Positions 1 through 8,665 of a DNA stretch of 64,000 bases are shown in pieces. The DNA is taken from assembly GCA_002377855.1 (NCBI GenBank), contig DFQQ01000008.1, positions 62,001 to 126,000 on the forward strand, given 5' to 3'. Under the pieces are notes generated by a model. It was not told the origin of the DNA and made no database searches. It saw nothing but the letters and a program-made list of their open reading frames with translations. The position numbers and the translations under genes were made by a program. The number at the start of each line of letters is the position of its first letter. The first letter of the stretch is position 1. Source of the DNA: Acidovorax delafieldii. Its GTDB lineage: Bacteria; Pseudomonadota; Gammaproteobacteria; Burkholderiales; Burkholderiaceae_C.

Positions 1-354
1 ACGCTCACCCTGGTCTTGCAGGATGATCGCTTCATCAAGTGGAAGCCCACGGTGCTCTACGGCGCCATGGCCCTGGCCTTGGCCATTGCAGTGTGGGGAA
101 TGAAGAAGAACATCCTGCAGATGCTGCTGGGCAGCCAACTCACCCTGCCCGGCAACGTGTGGATGCGACTGAACCAAGCGTGGATTGGTTACTGCGCCTT
201 CATGTCCGTCGTGAACGCGTACGTGGTGATGAACTTCAGCACGGAGTTCTGGGTCGACTTCAAGCTGTGGGGCTATGCCTTCCCGCTGGTGTTTCTGGTG
301 GGACAAGGCCTGTACATTGCGCCCCACATCAAGGGCGACGAGCCTGCCCGCTGA
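1..354 (+). CDS. yciB: Septation protein A family (YciB/IspZ), 3' part
   Basis: The 5' end is cut by the window edge; the frame is open from base 1 and ends in TGA at 352-354. About 117 residues remain of a protein usually near 180-200 residues. Three or four hydrophobic helices are visible (around VLYGAMALALAIAVWG, WIGYCAFMSVVNAYVVM and FPLVFLVGQGLYIAP), and the fragment has the typical family ending with NVWMRLNQAW followed by the F..W.DFKLWG stretch. The family is an inner-membrane protein linked to cell-envelope integrity and septation; its biochemical role is not settled. A bolA-like gene follows 23 nt downstream, so the two may be co-transcribed. Confidence 0.9.
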   Translation, partial: TLTLVLQDDRFIKWKPTVLYGAMALALAIAVWGMKKNILQMLLGSQLTLPGNVWMRLNQAWIGYCAFMSVVNAYVVMNFSTEFWVDFKLWGYAFPLVFLVGQGLYIAPHIKGDEPAR

Positions 355-377
355 GCCCCAACACTACATGAGTCAAT

Positions 378-638
378 ATGCCTTCTATCGCTGAACAAAT
401 GCACCTGCGGCTGTCGCAGAGCCTGCCCACCACATCGCTGCAGGTGATTGATGAAAGCGCGGCCCACGCCGGCCATGCGGGCTCCAATGGCACCGACTTT
501 GGCACCCATTTTCGGGTGCAGATAGCGTCACCTTTGTTTACAGGCAAGTCACGGGTTGCCCAGCATCGCCTTGTGTATGATGCACTGCAGGAATTTATTG
601 ACCGGGGTGTTCACGCACTCGCCATTGAAATTCTCTGA
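378..638 (+). CDS. BolA family protein
   Basis: The 86-residue product has the BolA fold pattern: a central HFRVQIASPLFTGKSRVAQHRLVYDAL segment resembling the conserved H.R..V.ia..F.G.s.v.RHR.V...L motif, and a C-terminal HALAIEIL strand. BolA-type proteins partner with monothiol glutaredoxins in Fe-S cluster handling and stress responses, probably in the cytoplasm. It sits between yciB and a periplasmic foldase gene, all on the plus strand, an order seen in other betaproteobacteria as far as I recall. Start codon ATG at 378. Family assignment is firm, but the subtype (BolA versus IbaG) is not decided. Confidence 0.88.
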   Translation: MPSIAEQMHLRLSQSLPTTSLQVIDESAAHAGHAGSNGTDFGTHFRVQIASPLFTGKSRVAQHRLVYDALQEFIDRGVHALAIEIL

Positions 639-706
639 GTCGGTCTGCAGTTTTTGGTGATGACCGGCACTCAGCCGCAAACAACTTCTCATTTTTTGGA
701 TTTCGC

Positions 707-1492
707 ATGAAGAAACAGCTCCTGTCCGGCCTCGTGGCCGCTGCCGTGCTGGGCACGATGGCCCTGCCCGCTTCCGCTCAGAACATTGCCATCGTCAACG
801 GCAAGGCCGTTCCCAAAGAGCGTGCCGAGGTGCTGCGCCAGCAAGTGGAACGTTCCGGCCGTCCCATGACGCCTGACGTCGAAGGCCAGATCAAGGAAGA
901 AGTGATTGCTCGCGAGATCTTCCTGCAAGAAGCTCAAAAACGTGGACTGGAAGGCTCTTCCGACTTCAAGGTGCAGATGGAATTGGCTCGCCAGACCATT
1001 CTCATCCGCGAGTTGTTTGCTGACTACCAGAAGAGCAACCCCGTTACCGACGCTGAAATCCAGGCCGAATACGACAAGTTCGCGGCCGCCAACAGCGGCA
1101 AGGAATACAAGGCCAGCCACATCCTGGTGGAAAAAGAAGCCGACGCCAAGGCAATCATTGCTTCTCTTAAAAAGGGCGCCAAGTTTGAAGACCTGGCCAA
1201 GAAGCAATCCAAGGATCCCGGCTCTGCAGCCAAGGGTGGCGATCTGGATTGGGCCAATCCTTCCAGCTACGTCAATGAATTTACCGAAGCCTTGCTGAAG
1301 CTTGAAAAGGGCAAGACCACCGAGACTCCTGTGAAGAGCCAGTTTGGTTGGCACATCATTCGCTTGGTGGATGTGCGCCAAGCAGAGCTGCCCAAGTTGG
1401 AAGATGTGAAACCCCAGGTCGCTCAGCAACTGCAACAGCAAAAGCTGGTGAAGTTCCAGGAAGACCTGCGCGCCAAGGCAAAGGTGGAGTGA
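707..1492 (+). CDS. Periplasmic PpiC/parvulin-type peptidylprolyl isomerase
   Basis: The 261-residue protein begins with a clear signal peptide (MKKQLLSGLVAAAVLGTMA then PASA before QN). It has a SurA-like N-terminal helical region and a parvulin domain at roughly residues 130-235. The domain shows the ASHILV strand, the KFEDLAKKQSKDPGSA segment, the GGDLDW motif and the SQFGWHIIRL ending. It should isomerise proline bonds and chaperone proteins in the periplasm. The gene is last in the yciB-bolA-foldase run and is followed directly by two hairpins. The family is sure; the specific clients are unknown. Confidence 0.93.
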   Translation: MKKQLLSGLVAAAVLGTMALPASAQNIAIVNGKAVPKERAEVLRQQVERSGRPMTPDVEGQIKEEVIAREIFLQEAQKRGLEGSSDFKVQMELARQTILIRELFADYQKSNPVTDAEIQAEYDKFAAANSGKEYKASHILVEKEADAKAIIASLKKGAKFEDLAKKQSKDPGSAAKGGDLDWANPSSYVNEFTEALLKLEKGKTTETPVKSQFGWHIIRLVDVRQAELPKLEDVKPQVAQQLQQQKLVKFQEDLRAKAKVE

Positions 1493-1497
1493 TTTTC

Positions 1498-1558
1498 AAG
1501 CGCTCAGATTGAGCGCTTTGTCCCCAAAAAACGCGGCCATGGCCGCGTTTTTCTTTTT
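1498..1558 (+). terminator. Double hairpin terminator after the PpiC gene
   Basis: Two hairpins stand back to back. The first is AAGCGCTCA-GAT-TGAGCGCTT at about 1498-1518. The second is a perfect palindrome, ACGCGGCCATGGCCGCGT, at 1531-1548, preceded by a run of A and followed by TTTTTCTTTTTT. The T-tract on the plus strand fits an intrinsic terminator for the foldase gene; the A-run suggests it may work in both directions. Confidence 0.8.
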
Positions 1559-1705
1559 TACTGTTCCCCCTTGGAGCTCGCCGTACGTCGGGTCAAGACG
1601 TAATGGGAGGAAGTCGACACGACGCAGGGCTGGCCAGCAATGACCACACATTGTCTTATGCACTTTGGCCAAGTCGCCCGACAATTCACTGCCTTCCAGT
1701 CTGGC

Positions 1706-2482
1706 TCAACGCCCCGCAATCCAAAACCACGCCATCAAAGCGCCGATCAAAATGGGCTGGTGCAGCATGTAGTAGCTCAAACTCCAGCGCCCCAGCATCG
1801 ACAGCCCCTTCCAAATTCCCGTCAACGGTCGCCGCATCCATCGCAACTGCCGCGCAAGCAACCACTGGCCGCACGCCATGCCCCACCACATCACGCCCAG
1901 CCAAGGAAACACTGGTACGTAGTCCTGGGTGAACGGCTTGCGGCTGACCAAGCCTAGCCAATTCAAGGCCCTGGAATTGAACCATGAAGCCAGTTCCTCC
2001 ATCCCGTGGCCAAGCACGTACCCAGCCACGAGGGGCAAACTGACGGCAACGGCTCCGGCAAGCCACAACCAGCTCCCCCACCGAGCAGTCAAGCGAACGA
2101 CCACCAGCATCACTGCCATACCGTGCAGTACTCCAAAATGGATGAAGCTGCTGGAGAACATGGCGTACGACCCCGCGCTCACCAGCGCGGCACAGCCTGC
2201 GATTTGCCACCAGCGCCGCCAAAAGCGGGCCCAGCTCTGGCCTTGACTCACAGAAATGGCCTGTGAAAAACCAGCGCAAAACAAAAACAGGCTGACAATA
2301 ACGGTGCGCTGCACGGTCCAGAAGGCGTCTGTTCGGAAGTTCTGTGGCCAGAGTCCGAAATGGGCGAGGTCAAAGCAAAAGTGAAAGACCGTCATCCAGA
2401 CCATGGCCGCACCGCGCAATGCGTCCACCACGGCGTAGCGGGGTGGTTGAGAGGGGGAATCCAGCGGGGGATTAAAAGCCAT
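1706..2482 (-). CDS. DUF1624/HGSNAT-type multi-spanning membrane protein
   Basis: The product is about 258 residues from the ATG at 2482 (a TTG lies 18 nt upstream). The N-terminal VDALRGAAMVWMTVFHF resembles the opening of the DUF1624 / heparan-alpha-glucosaminide acetyltransferase catalytic family, with the conserved D.LRG and an H in the first helix. Six or more further hydrophobic segments follow, including FPWLGVMWWGMACG and LSYYMLHQPILIGAL, typical of the family and of acyltransferase-3-like proteins. It probably transfers an acyl group across the inner membrane; the substrate is unknown. It is convergent with the foldase gene. Confidence 0.8.
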   Translation of the reverse strand: MAFNPPLDSPSQPPRYAVVDALRGAAMVWMTVFHFCFDLAHFGLWPQNFRTDAFWTVQRTVIVSLFLFCAGFSQAISVSQGQSWARFWRRWWQIAGCAALVSAGSYAMFSSSFIHFGVLHGMAVMLVVVRLTARWGSWLWLAGAVAVSLPLVAGYVLGHGMEELASWFNSRALNWLGLVSRKPFTQDYVPVFPWLGVMWWGMACGQWLLARQLRWMRRPLTGIWKGLSMLGRWSLSYYMLHQPILIGALMAWFWIAGR

Positions 2483-2691
2483 ACAGCAAAGCAAGAACAA
2501 GCGGCCCGAGCCAGGAGTGGCGGCTGCGTTACATACCGGTCTATTTCAGGCAGCGTGCACCGGAATTCGACGGTACCACGACGGAATTGCCCATTTGGCC
2601 ACAACAAGCACCGAGGTGCAGCAGAGCGGTATGCAACGCCACAGAAACACTGGCCAGGTGGACAGCCACAAGAATCAAAAAGCGCTGCAAA

Positions 2692-2726
2692 GCAAAAAGG
2701 CCCTGCAACTGTGTTGCAGGGCCTTG
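2692..2726 (-). terminator. Terminator of tRNA-Pro
   Basis: On the minus strand a 13-bp stem (AAGGCCCTGCAAC and its complement around a TGT loop) is followed by TTTTTGC. It starts just after the CCA end of the tRNA-Pro gene, fitting a Rho-independent terminator for that transcript. Confidence 0.8.
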
Positions 2727-2731
2727 AACAA

Positions 2732-2808
2732 TGGTCGGAGCGGCGGGATTCGAACTCGCGACCCTCTGCTCCCAAAGCAGATGCGCTACCAGGCTGCGCT
2801 ACGCTCCG
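2732..2808 (-). tRNA. tRNA-Pro (anticodon TGG)
   Basis: On the minus strand the acceptor arm CGGAGCG pairs with CGCTCCG, the D arm carries AGCCTGGTAGCGC, the anticodon stem-loop is TCTGC-TTTGGGA-GCAGA with anticodon TGG, and the T arm contains GTTCGAATCC. The CCA end is encoded (2732-2734). It reads CCA codons. A strong terminator follows immediately. Confidence 0.97.
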
Positions 2809-2979
2809 ACAGCTCGTATTCTAATCTGATTTTTTTCAGATTCTGGCCAAATGGGCAAATTTTTGAAATATTTCAAAACCTGCACATCTACGAGATGCCA
2901 GCCCAGGCGGCTCAGGCGAACCACTCTGGAAGAGTCAAAAATTATAGCGTGAAAGTATCTTCTCGCAGACCGAAAACAA

Positions 2980-3234
2980 TCAACGGTTGCCGCCAGAAGG
3001 GCCCGGACCCCGGCCAGCCAGATGCCGGAATGTAATGCGCCCCTTGCTGAGGTCATAGGGGGACATTTCCAGAGAAACCTTGTCACCCGCCAAGATGCGG
3101 ATGTGGTGCTTGCGCATCTTGCCGCCTGTGTAAGCAATCAGTTGGTGCCCATTGTCCAGGGTGACGCGAAAGCGCGAGTCTGGCAAAACTTCGGTTACGG
3201 AGCCTTGCATTTCAATGAGTTCTTCTTTGGCCAT
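2980..3234 (-). CDS. infA: Translation initiation factor IF-1
   Basis: The 84-residue product has the S1-like OB fold of IF-1: MAKEELIEMQGSV, then RVTLDNGH, GKMRKHHIRILAGDKV and SPYDLSKGRITFR. IF-1 binds the ribosomal A site with IF-2 and IF-3 during initiation. The sequence differs slightly from the canonical version in ribosomal-protein operons (E-E-L-I-E-M and a longer GRGPGPSGGNR tail), as expected for the second infA copy common in betaproteobacteria. It stands alone here, upstream of tRNA-Pro on the same strand, not in a ribosomal operon. Confidence 0.95.
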   Translation of the reverse strand: MAKEELIEMQGSVTEVLPDSRFRVTLDNGHQLIAYTGGKMRKHHIRILAGDKVSLEMSPYDLSKGRITFRHLAGRGPGPSGGNR

Positions 3235-3670
3235 GTGTTTCTATCTATTGATCTCAAAAACAATTTTGTAGTTGCGCCCGACATCCAAGGGTGTGCGCTA
3301 CGCAGTTCCTTGTGCAAATCGTCAACAAGGAAACTCTGAGCACGGTGCTTTGCAGGCGGGGGAGTCGCTGCACCCGGGGCGCAGATCAGAAAGAAAAGAG
3401 GCCTGGATGAGACGGCTTCGATGAACAGGCGGTGCGCTGTGCATGAGCCTCCTTATTGTACCGCGCTGCAGCTTCTTTGCCTACGCGTCGCAAAGCTTGA
3501 CATGCGACGCAACAGCTAGCGGAGCATTGCACTCAATTCACGCACGACACGCGGGCGTCGCGACCGGAGAAACCCTCCTGTCTACATGCACCTTCAAGGA
3601 TCCTGCCGCGAACGCACGACAACACGGAGGCCGAGAAATCACAGGCTTAGAATGCCTTGGACCACCAGCC
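3235..3670. other. Divergent intergenic region infA / psd
   Basis: These 436 bases separate the start codons of infA (minus) and psd (plus), so both promoters should lie here. The frame upstream of psd stays open by chance, but the residues (ATASGALHSIHARHAGVATG) match no part of the decarboxylase family. I see no convincing gene, repeat or strong hairpin. Confidence 0.5.
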
Positions 3671-4531
3671 ATGAAGGAAGCGCCCTTGTCTGACCGCCTT
3701 GCAGTCCTGCCCCAGTACCTCCTGCCCAAACAGGCTTTGACCTCCACAGCGGGCCGCTTCGCACGGGCACGGGCCGGACGATGGACTTCTGCCGCTATCG
3801 CGCGCTTCATTGCCCGGTACAACGTGAACATGGCCGAAGCGGAAAACCCGGACCCGGCCGCGTACTCCACCTTCAACGATTTCTTCACCCGCGCTCTAAA
3901 GCCTGGCGCTCGGCCTTTGGCCGATGCTGCATGGATTTGCCCAGTCGACGGAGCCATCAGCCAGTTTGGTCCTGTTGAGCGAGACCAAGTCTTGCAAGCC
4001 AAAGGCCACTCCTACACCACCACGGCCCTGGTGGGCGGCGATGCAGCGCGTGCCGCAGTGTTTGACGATGGCTATTTCGCCACGCTCTACCTCAGTCCGC
4101 GGGACTATCACCGCATTCACATGCCTTGCGCTGGAGAGCTCACACACATGGTGCATGCGCCGGGTGATCTTTTCTCGGTCAACCCCACAACCGCGCGCGG
4201 CGTCCCAGGGCTGTTTGCCCGAAACGAGAGGGTGGTGTGCTTCTTCGACTCCCAGTTCGGGCCGTTTGTCATGGTGCTGGTCGGCGCCACGATTGTCGGA
4301 AGCATGGCAACGGTATGGCATGGCTTGGTGAATCCGCCACGCACAGGGCAACTACGCAAATGGGACTACGCTGCGGGGCAAGTGAGCCTGCAGCAAGGTG
4401 AGGAAATGGGGCGGTTCCTGCTCGGATCGACAGTGGTGATGCTGTTTCCCAAGGGGCCTATGCGATTCAACCCCGAATGGGCACCTGCGCGCGCCGTGCG
4501 ACTGGGGGAAGCGATGGCCGAACGCAGCTGA
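3671..4531 (+). CDS. psd: Phosphatidylserine decarboxylase
   Basis: The 286-residue product from ATG 3671 has the usual length of proteobacterial Psd. It shows the FNDFFTRALKPGARPL block, VDGAISQFG, the YLSPRDYHRIHMP catalytic-region motif and, near the C-terminus, LLGSTVVMLFPKG. The LGST motif is where the proenzyme cleaves itself to give the pyruvoyl-serine alpha chain. It makes phosphatidylethanolamine at the inner membrane. The open frame extends 76 codons further upstream, but those residues match nothing in the family, so I take the later start. Confidence 0.95.
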   Translation: MKEAPLSDRLAVLPQYLLPKQALTSTAGRFARARAGRWTSAAIARFIARYNVNMAEAENPDPAAYSTFNDFFTRALKPGARPLADAAWICPVDGAISQFGPVERDQVLQAKGHSYTTTALVGGDAARAAVFDDGYFATLYLSPRDYHRIHMPCAGELTHMVHAPGDLFSVNPTTARGVPGLFARNERVVCFFDSQFGPFVMVLVGATIVGSMATVWHGLVNPPRTGQLRKWDYAAGQVSLQQGEEMGRFLLGSTVVMLFPKGPMRFNPEWAPARAVRLGEAMAERS

Positions 4532-4615
4532 GGCAGCTGAGCAACTTCGCGTCGGGATGCAAACCCGAGCCTCACGAAAACCCGTGATGAGAGTTCGGTA
4601 CCCCCTCCGTACTGC

Positions 4616-4822
4616 CTATTTCTCGGGCCTGCGGGTCAGATGAAAAGCCGTGGGCGTGAGCGTGAGCGACTCGGGGTGAACGGGGTTTTCATGCCCCTCC
4701 AAGTACACCATCATGGCGTATCTCCGCACCACGACATGGCTCACGGTTTCGTGGCGTGAACCCAGCAGGACCGAGGCGCCGGGACTGAACAGGGGCATGT
4801 AGTAATAGGCCGCATCGTGCAT
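4616..4822 (-). CDS. Small conserved-looking protein of unknown function
   Basis: The 68-residue product starts at ATG 4822, preceded by a good ribosome-binding site (GGAAGGAG about nine bases upstream), which decides this start over a longer frame. The sequence is compact and protein-like: PLFSPGASVLLGSRHETV, then SHVVVRRYAMMVYLEGHENP and VHPESLTL. It resembles a small beta-rich domain. No signal peptide or membrane segment is seen. I recall similar small proteins in related genomes but cannot name a family. It lies between psd and the end of the hut locus. Confidence 0.55.
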   Translation of the reverse strand: MHDAAYYYMPLFSPGASVLLGSRHETVSHVVVRRYAMMVYLEGHENPVHPESLTLTPTAFHLTRRPEK

Positions 4823-4998
4823 AAGGTGCGGCTCCTTCCGCAGGGGTGGTGCAACCACCCGGGCCTTCCAACGCAGAAGGCCACGTAGCAATGGTAGCAC
4901 TGCGCTTCCGAACACGCGAGCACTGATCAATTAGGCCTGCTGCGCCAAGTCCTCGACGCAAACAGCCCATCTGGCTTCCTGAATTGGTGCCGTCCGTT

Positions 4999-5838
4999 TT
5001 ACAACCCCTGCTTGTGGTTTGAGCGGGTGCTCCTCGCTTGGGCGAACGCTACCGCAGCGGCGAGCATCTGCCTCAGGTGGGGCTGCACCTTTTCGGCTAC
5101 TTCGGGAAGATAGTCAAAAGGCAGCACCTCCTGCATGTAACTGCACTGAGTCATCTCCAGCTGCACGGCATGCACGCCGTGGCCCGGTTGGCCATAGTGA
5201 CGGGTGATGTAGCCGCCCTTGAAACGGCCATTGAGCACTGCGGAGTAGCCTTCCGCCGCCTCGGCAATTTGCAACAGTTCCTGCGCCAGCGCTGGGTCAC
5301 AGCTTTCGCCGCTGGCCGTACCCAGATTCAGGTCAGGCAATTTGCCCTCAAAGAAGCGGGGCAGGACCGAGCGAATGGAATGAGCGTCCCACAACACCGC
5401 CACGCCGTGCACTGCGCGGAGGCGTTCGAGCTCAGTGCTCAGTTGCGCGTGGTAGGGCATCCAGACCGCTTCACGCCGTGCAGCAATCTCGGCGTCATCC
5501 GGCCGTTCGCCACCACCGTAGATGGGCGTGTCGTCAAAGGTATCGGTGGGGCACAGGCCCGTGACGCTCTGGCCAGGGTAGAGGCTCGCCCCATCAGGCG
5601 GACGGTTCAAGTCCACCACGTAGCGCGAATGGGTGGCCACCAGGATGGACGCGCCCATGCCCTTGGCAAAGGCGTACAGGCGTTCCATGTGCCAGTCGGT
5701 ATCGGGCACTTGGCGGGCATCGGATGTGAAGCGGGCTGCCAGTTCTGGCGGCACATAGGTGCCTGCATGCGGCATGGAAACCAGCAGCGGCAGTGTTCCC
5801 TGATGAAACAGGAACGGCGGAGGTGCGGTGGTGGTCAT
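4999..5838 (-). CDS. hutG: N-formylglutamate deformylase
   Basis: The product has 279 residues from ATG 5838. The family features are LLVSMPHAGTYVPPEL near the N-terminus, DTDWHMERLY, DLNRPPDG, LWDAHSIRSVLPRFFEG and the GGYITRHYGQP block with QLEMTQCSYM. These are conserved in the zinc-dependent N-formylglutamate amidohydrolase family. It hydrolyses N-formylglutamate to glutamate and formate, the last step of the five-step histidine pathway. It is the last gene of the hut locus, 31 nt after hutF, consistent with the deiminase route rather than HutG-type formiminoglutamase. Confidence 0.95.
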   Translation of the reverse strand: MTTTAPPPFLFHQGTLPLLVSMPHAGTYVPPELAARFTSDARQVPDTDWHMERLYAFAKGMGASILVATHSRYVVDLNRPPDGASLYPGQSVTGLCPTDTFDDTPIYGGGERPDDAEIAARREAVWMPYHAQLSTELERLRAVHGVAVLWDAHSIRSVLPRFFEGKLPDLNLGTASGESCDPALAQELLQIAEAAEGYSAVLNGRFKGGYITRHYGQPGHGVHAVQLEMTQCSYMQEVLPFDYLPEVAEKVQPHLRQMLAAAVAFAQARSTRSNHKQGL

Positions 5839-5869
5839 GGTGTGATGTCGGAAGTACGGTTTCGGTTGT

Positions 5870-7279
5870 TCACTCAGACCCAATGATGGCCGCGCGCGCC
5901 GCCACAAAGGCGCTTGCAGCATCTTCGCGCAGCGCATGGCCGTCGTGTGTCACGCGACACTGGCCGCCCACCCACACGCGGGCGACGGCAGAAGTGCGGT
6001 GGCTCGCAAACACATGCGCCGACAGCATGGCCGGCGCGGTCAGGCCACGCAGCCCCAAATGCTGGGCATCAAGCTCTACCCAGTCTGCTCGCTGCCCCAC
6101 GGCAATACCGGTCACGGCGCCGCGTTCGAGACGGCCGCACGCCTGGGCGCCGCCCTGCACCGCTTGCAGGGTCATGGCCGTGGCGACCTCAGGGTGGGCC
6201 GCGGTGGCCAGCACGTTGCGCTGGCGGCGGAACAGGCGCTGCCCATATTCGAGCATCAGCAGCTCTTCGGCAGCGTTCACGCAGGCTTGGCTGTCCGAAC
6301 CCACGCCCCAGCGCCCGCCATGCTGCAACCACAGCGGCATGTCGAAGATGCCATCGCCCAGGTTGGCCTCGGTGGTGGGGCAGATGCCCGCCACAGCGCC
6401 CGTGCGCGCAGCACTGGCGTATTCACCAGGCGTCATATGGGTGGCGTGGACAAGGCACCAGCGCTCATTCACTGGCGCGTGGTCGAGCAACCACTGCACC
6501 GGGCGTTGGCCGCTCCAGGCAACGCAGTCATCCACCTCTTGCGTCTGCTCCGCAATGTGGATGTGAACGGGGGCCTGCGGGCTCAGTGCCGTCAGGCCCT
6601 GCACCGCGGCAGCCAGACTGTCGGGAGGTACAGCGCGCAGCGAATGCGGGGCCAAGCCCAAAACCCCGTCCTGCGCTTGCACCACGGGCGCCAGCTGCTC
6701 CAATAATGAGAGCATGCTGTCGGTACTGCGAATAAACCGCGCTTGGTCAGCCCGTGGGGGCTTGGCCCCGAAACCGCTGGTCTGGTACAGCACCGGCAAT
6801 AGCGTGATGCCAATGCCTGCAGTTTGCGCGGCGCGCAGAAGGGCCAGCGACAGCGTGGCGTCATCGGCGTACGGACGACCATCGGTATCGTGGTGTACGT
6901 AATGGAATTCGCACACCGAGGTATAGCCCGCCTCCAGCATCTCGATGTAGAGCCAGGTGGCCACTGCCTCCAGCGATTCGGGAGTGATACGCCGGGCAAA
7001 GCGGTACATCAGGTTGCGCCAGCTCCAGAAGCTGTCTTGCGCTTCGGCACGGTATTCCGTGAGCCCGGCAAACGCACGCTGGAACGCGTGTGAGTGCAGG
7101 TTGGGCGTGCCGGGAATCAGCGGGCCGGCGGCGACCAGCGTGCCTGCGGGTGCAGCGCTGCCGGCAGCGACCTGCGTGAGGCGCCCTGCCCCATCCCACT
7201 GCAAAAGCACGTTGCGCGCCCAGCCGGTGGGCAGCAGTGCATCGGCGGCAAAAATGCTGTGCGGTGCATCAAGCGCCAT
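5870..7279 (-). CDS. hutF: Formimidoylglutamate deiminase
   Basis: The product has 469 residues from ATG 7279 and belongs to the amidohydrolase superfamily. LIPGTPNLHSHAFQRAFAG carries the metal-binding HSH, followed by SFWSWRNLMYRFA, VCEFHYVHHD, PVHIHIAEQ, CLVHATHMTP, CPTTEANLGDG and VGSDSQACVNAAEEL, all HutF hallmarks. It deaminates N-formimidoylglutamate to N-formylglutamate and ammonia. Its start overlaps the end of hutI by 11 nt, so translation is probably coupled. A longer open frame runs upstream through hutI but has no family support. Confidence 0.96.
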   Translation of the reverse strand: MALDAPHSIFAADALLPTGWARNVLLQWDGAGRLTQVAAGSAAPAGTLVAAGPLIPGTPNLHSHAFQRAFAGLTEYRAEAQDSFWSWRNLMYRFARRITPESLEAVATWLYIEMLEAGYTSVCEFHYVHHDTDGRPYADDATLSLALLRAAQTAGIGITLLPVLYQTSGFGAKPPRADQARFIRSTDSMLSLLEQLAPVVQAQDGVLGLAPHSLRAVPPDSLAAAVQGLTALSPQAPVHIHIAEQTQEVDDCVAWSGQRPVQWLLDHAPVNERWCLVHATHMTPGEYASAARTGAVAGICPTTEANLGDGIFDMPLWLQHGGRWGVGSDSQACVNAAEELLMLEYGQRLFRRQRNVLATAAHPEVATAMTLQAVQGGAQACGRLERGAVTGIAVGQRADWVELDAQHLGLRGLTAPAMLSAHVFASHRTSAVARVWVGGQCRVTHDGHALREDAASAFVAARAAIIGSE

Positions 7280-8591
7280 GGGGTGTCTCCTGGTGGGCAT
7301 GAATGCTGAGACCGTTGGCTGCCACGCGCCCCTGCCGCACGATGGTGCAGGCGGGCTTGTGGCCGTACCAGTAGGCCAGCTCGGCGGGCTCATGCAACGG
7401 CCAAAGCACAAAGTTGGCGGGCCGTCCAGATGCAATCAGGCCGTGGGTGTCCTGCAGCCCCAGCGCGCGGGCGGCGTGCGTGGTGATGCCGGCCATAGCC
7501 TCGGGCACCGTCAGGCGAAACAGCGTACACGCCATGTTGGCCATGAGCAGCAGGCTGAGCGCGGGGGATGTGCCGGGGTTGTGGTCGGTGGATACCGCCA
7601 TGGGCACACCGGCCTCACGCAATGCAGCGATGGGCGGCAGGTGCGTATCGCGCAGCGTGTAGTAGGCGCCGGGCAGCAGCACGGCCACGGTGCCGGCCGC
7701 CTTCATGGCGGCGATGCCGTCCTGCGACAGGTGTTCCACGTGGTCGCACGACAGCGCGCCGTAACGCGCGGCCAGCGCGGCCCCGCCCATGTCCGAGAGT
7801 TGCTCGGCATGGAGCTTGACGGGGATGCCGAGCTTTTCCGCGGCCTGGAACACCTGCTCGGTCTCGACCAGCGTGAAGGCGATGCGCTCGCAGAACACGT
7901 CCACCGCATCGACCAGGCCTTCGGCTGCAAGCGCGGGCAGCATCTCATTGCAGACCAGGTCGGTGTAGTCGCCACTGCGGCCTGCGTACTCGGGCGGCAG
8001 GGCATGCGCGCCGAGGAAGGTGGTGCGCACCGTGACGCCAAAGGCTTCGCCCAGGCGGCGGGCCACGCGCAGCTGCTTGCGTTCATGTTCCAGTGCGAGG
8101 CCATAGCCGGACTTGATCTCGATGGCGCACACGCCTTCGGCCAGCAGAGCCTGCAACCGCGGCGCGGCCAGGGCGAAGAGTTCGTCGTCGGACGCCTCGC
8201 GCGTGGCTTTGACGGATGACACGATGCCGCCGCCTGCCTTGGCCACTTCTTCGTACGTGGCACCCGCCAGCCGCATGGCGAACTCGTTGGAGCGCTGGCC
8301 GCCGTAGACAAGATGAGTGTGGCAGTCGACTAGACCCGGCGTGGCGAGCGCGCCGTGCGCATCCCAGCGGTGCAGTGCTTGATATTCGACGGGCACCTGC
8401 GCCTCTGGCCCCACCCAGGCCATGCGGCCACCCTGCACCACCACGCAGGTGCATTGGCCGTCAGGTACTGGCACATCGGCCAGGGCGAGGCTCGGCACGG
8501 GTTTCAAGTTAATCCAAATGCCGTCGGCACTGGGTCCTGGCGGAATATCCGGCGGGGCCGGCTGCTGCACTTTGTCTACCGAATGGCTCAT
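7269..8591 (-). CDS. hutI: Imidazolonepropionase
   Basis: The product has 440 residues. It has PGLVDCHTHLVYGGQRSNEF (metal-binding HTH), the IEIKSGYGL block, TTFLGAHALPPEY, VKLHAEQLSDMGG, DHVEHLSQDG and VSTDHNPGTSP, all diagnostic of HutI. It opens the imidazolone ring to N-formimidoyl-L-glutamate. The N-terminus is about 25 residues longer than in many homologues (VQQPAPPDIPPGPSADG); a later start is possible. It overlaps hutF and follows hutD after a short gap filled by a palindromic repeat. Confidence 0.96.
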   Translation of the reverse strand: MSHSVDKVQQPAPPDIPPGPSADGIWINLKPVPSLALADVPVPDGQCTCVVVQGGRMAWVGPEAQVPVEYQALHRWDAHGALATPGLVDCHTHLVYGGQRSNEFAMRLAGATYEEVAKAGGGIVSSVKATREASDDELFALAAPRLQALLAEGVCAIEIKSGYGLALEHERKQLRVARRLGEAFGVTVRTTFLGAHALPPEYAGRSGDYTDLVCNEMLPALAAEGLVDAVDVFCERIAFTLVETEQVFQAAEKLGIPVKLHAEQLSDMGGAALAARYGALSCDHVEHLSQDGIAAMKAAGTVAVLLPGAYYTLRDTHLPPIAALREAGVPMAVSTDHNPGTSPALSLLLMANMACTLFRLTVPEAMAGITTHAARALGLQDTHGLIASGRPANFVLWPLHEPAELAYWYGHKPACTIVRQGRVAANGLSIHAHQETPHGA

Positions 8592-8602
8592 GGCTTCTAA
8601 AC

Positions 8603-8665
8603 GCTATAAAAATAATAGTTACTAGCGCTTATGAATCAAGCGCTGGCGGCCAATTCTGCTTAAAA
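8603..8665. repeat. Dispersed palindromic repeat, copy 1 (overlaps 3' end of hutD)
   Basis: The stretch has the two half-sites of the dispersed repeat: AATAATAGTTACTAGCGCTT and AAGCGCTGGCGGCCAATTCTG around a short ATGAATC centre. The stop codon of hutD (8629-8631) and its last residues (KQNWPPALDS) are written by this repeat. Copies are also seen at about 16.7, 41.8, 42.2, 53.5, 54.4, 55.5, 61.6 and 62.0 kb. Confidence 0.7.

Noticed and set aside
2360..2824. Open frame overlapping tRNA-Pro
   Set aside because: It runs through the tRNA and its terminator.
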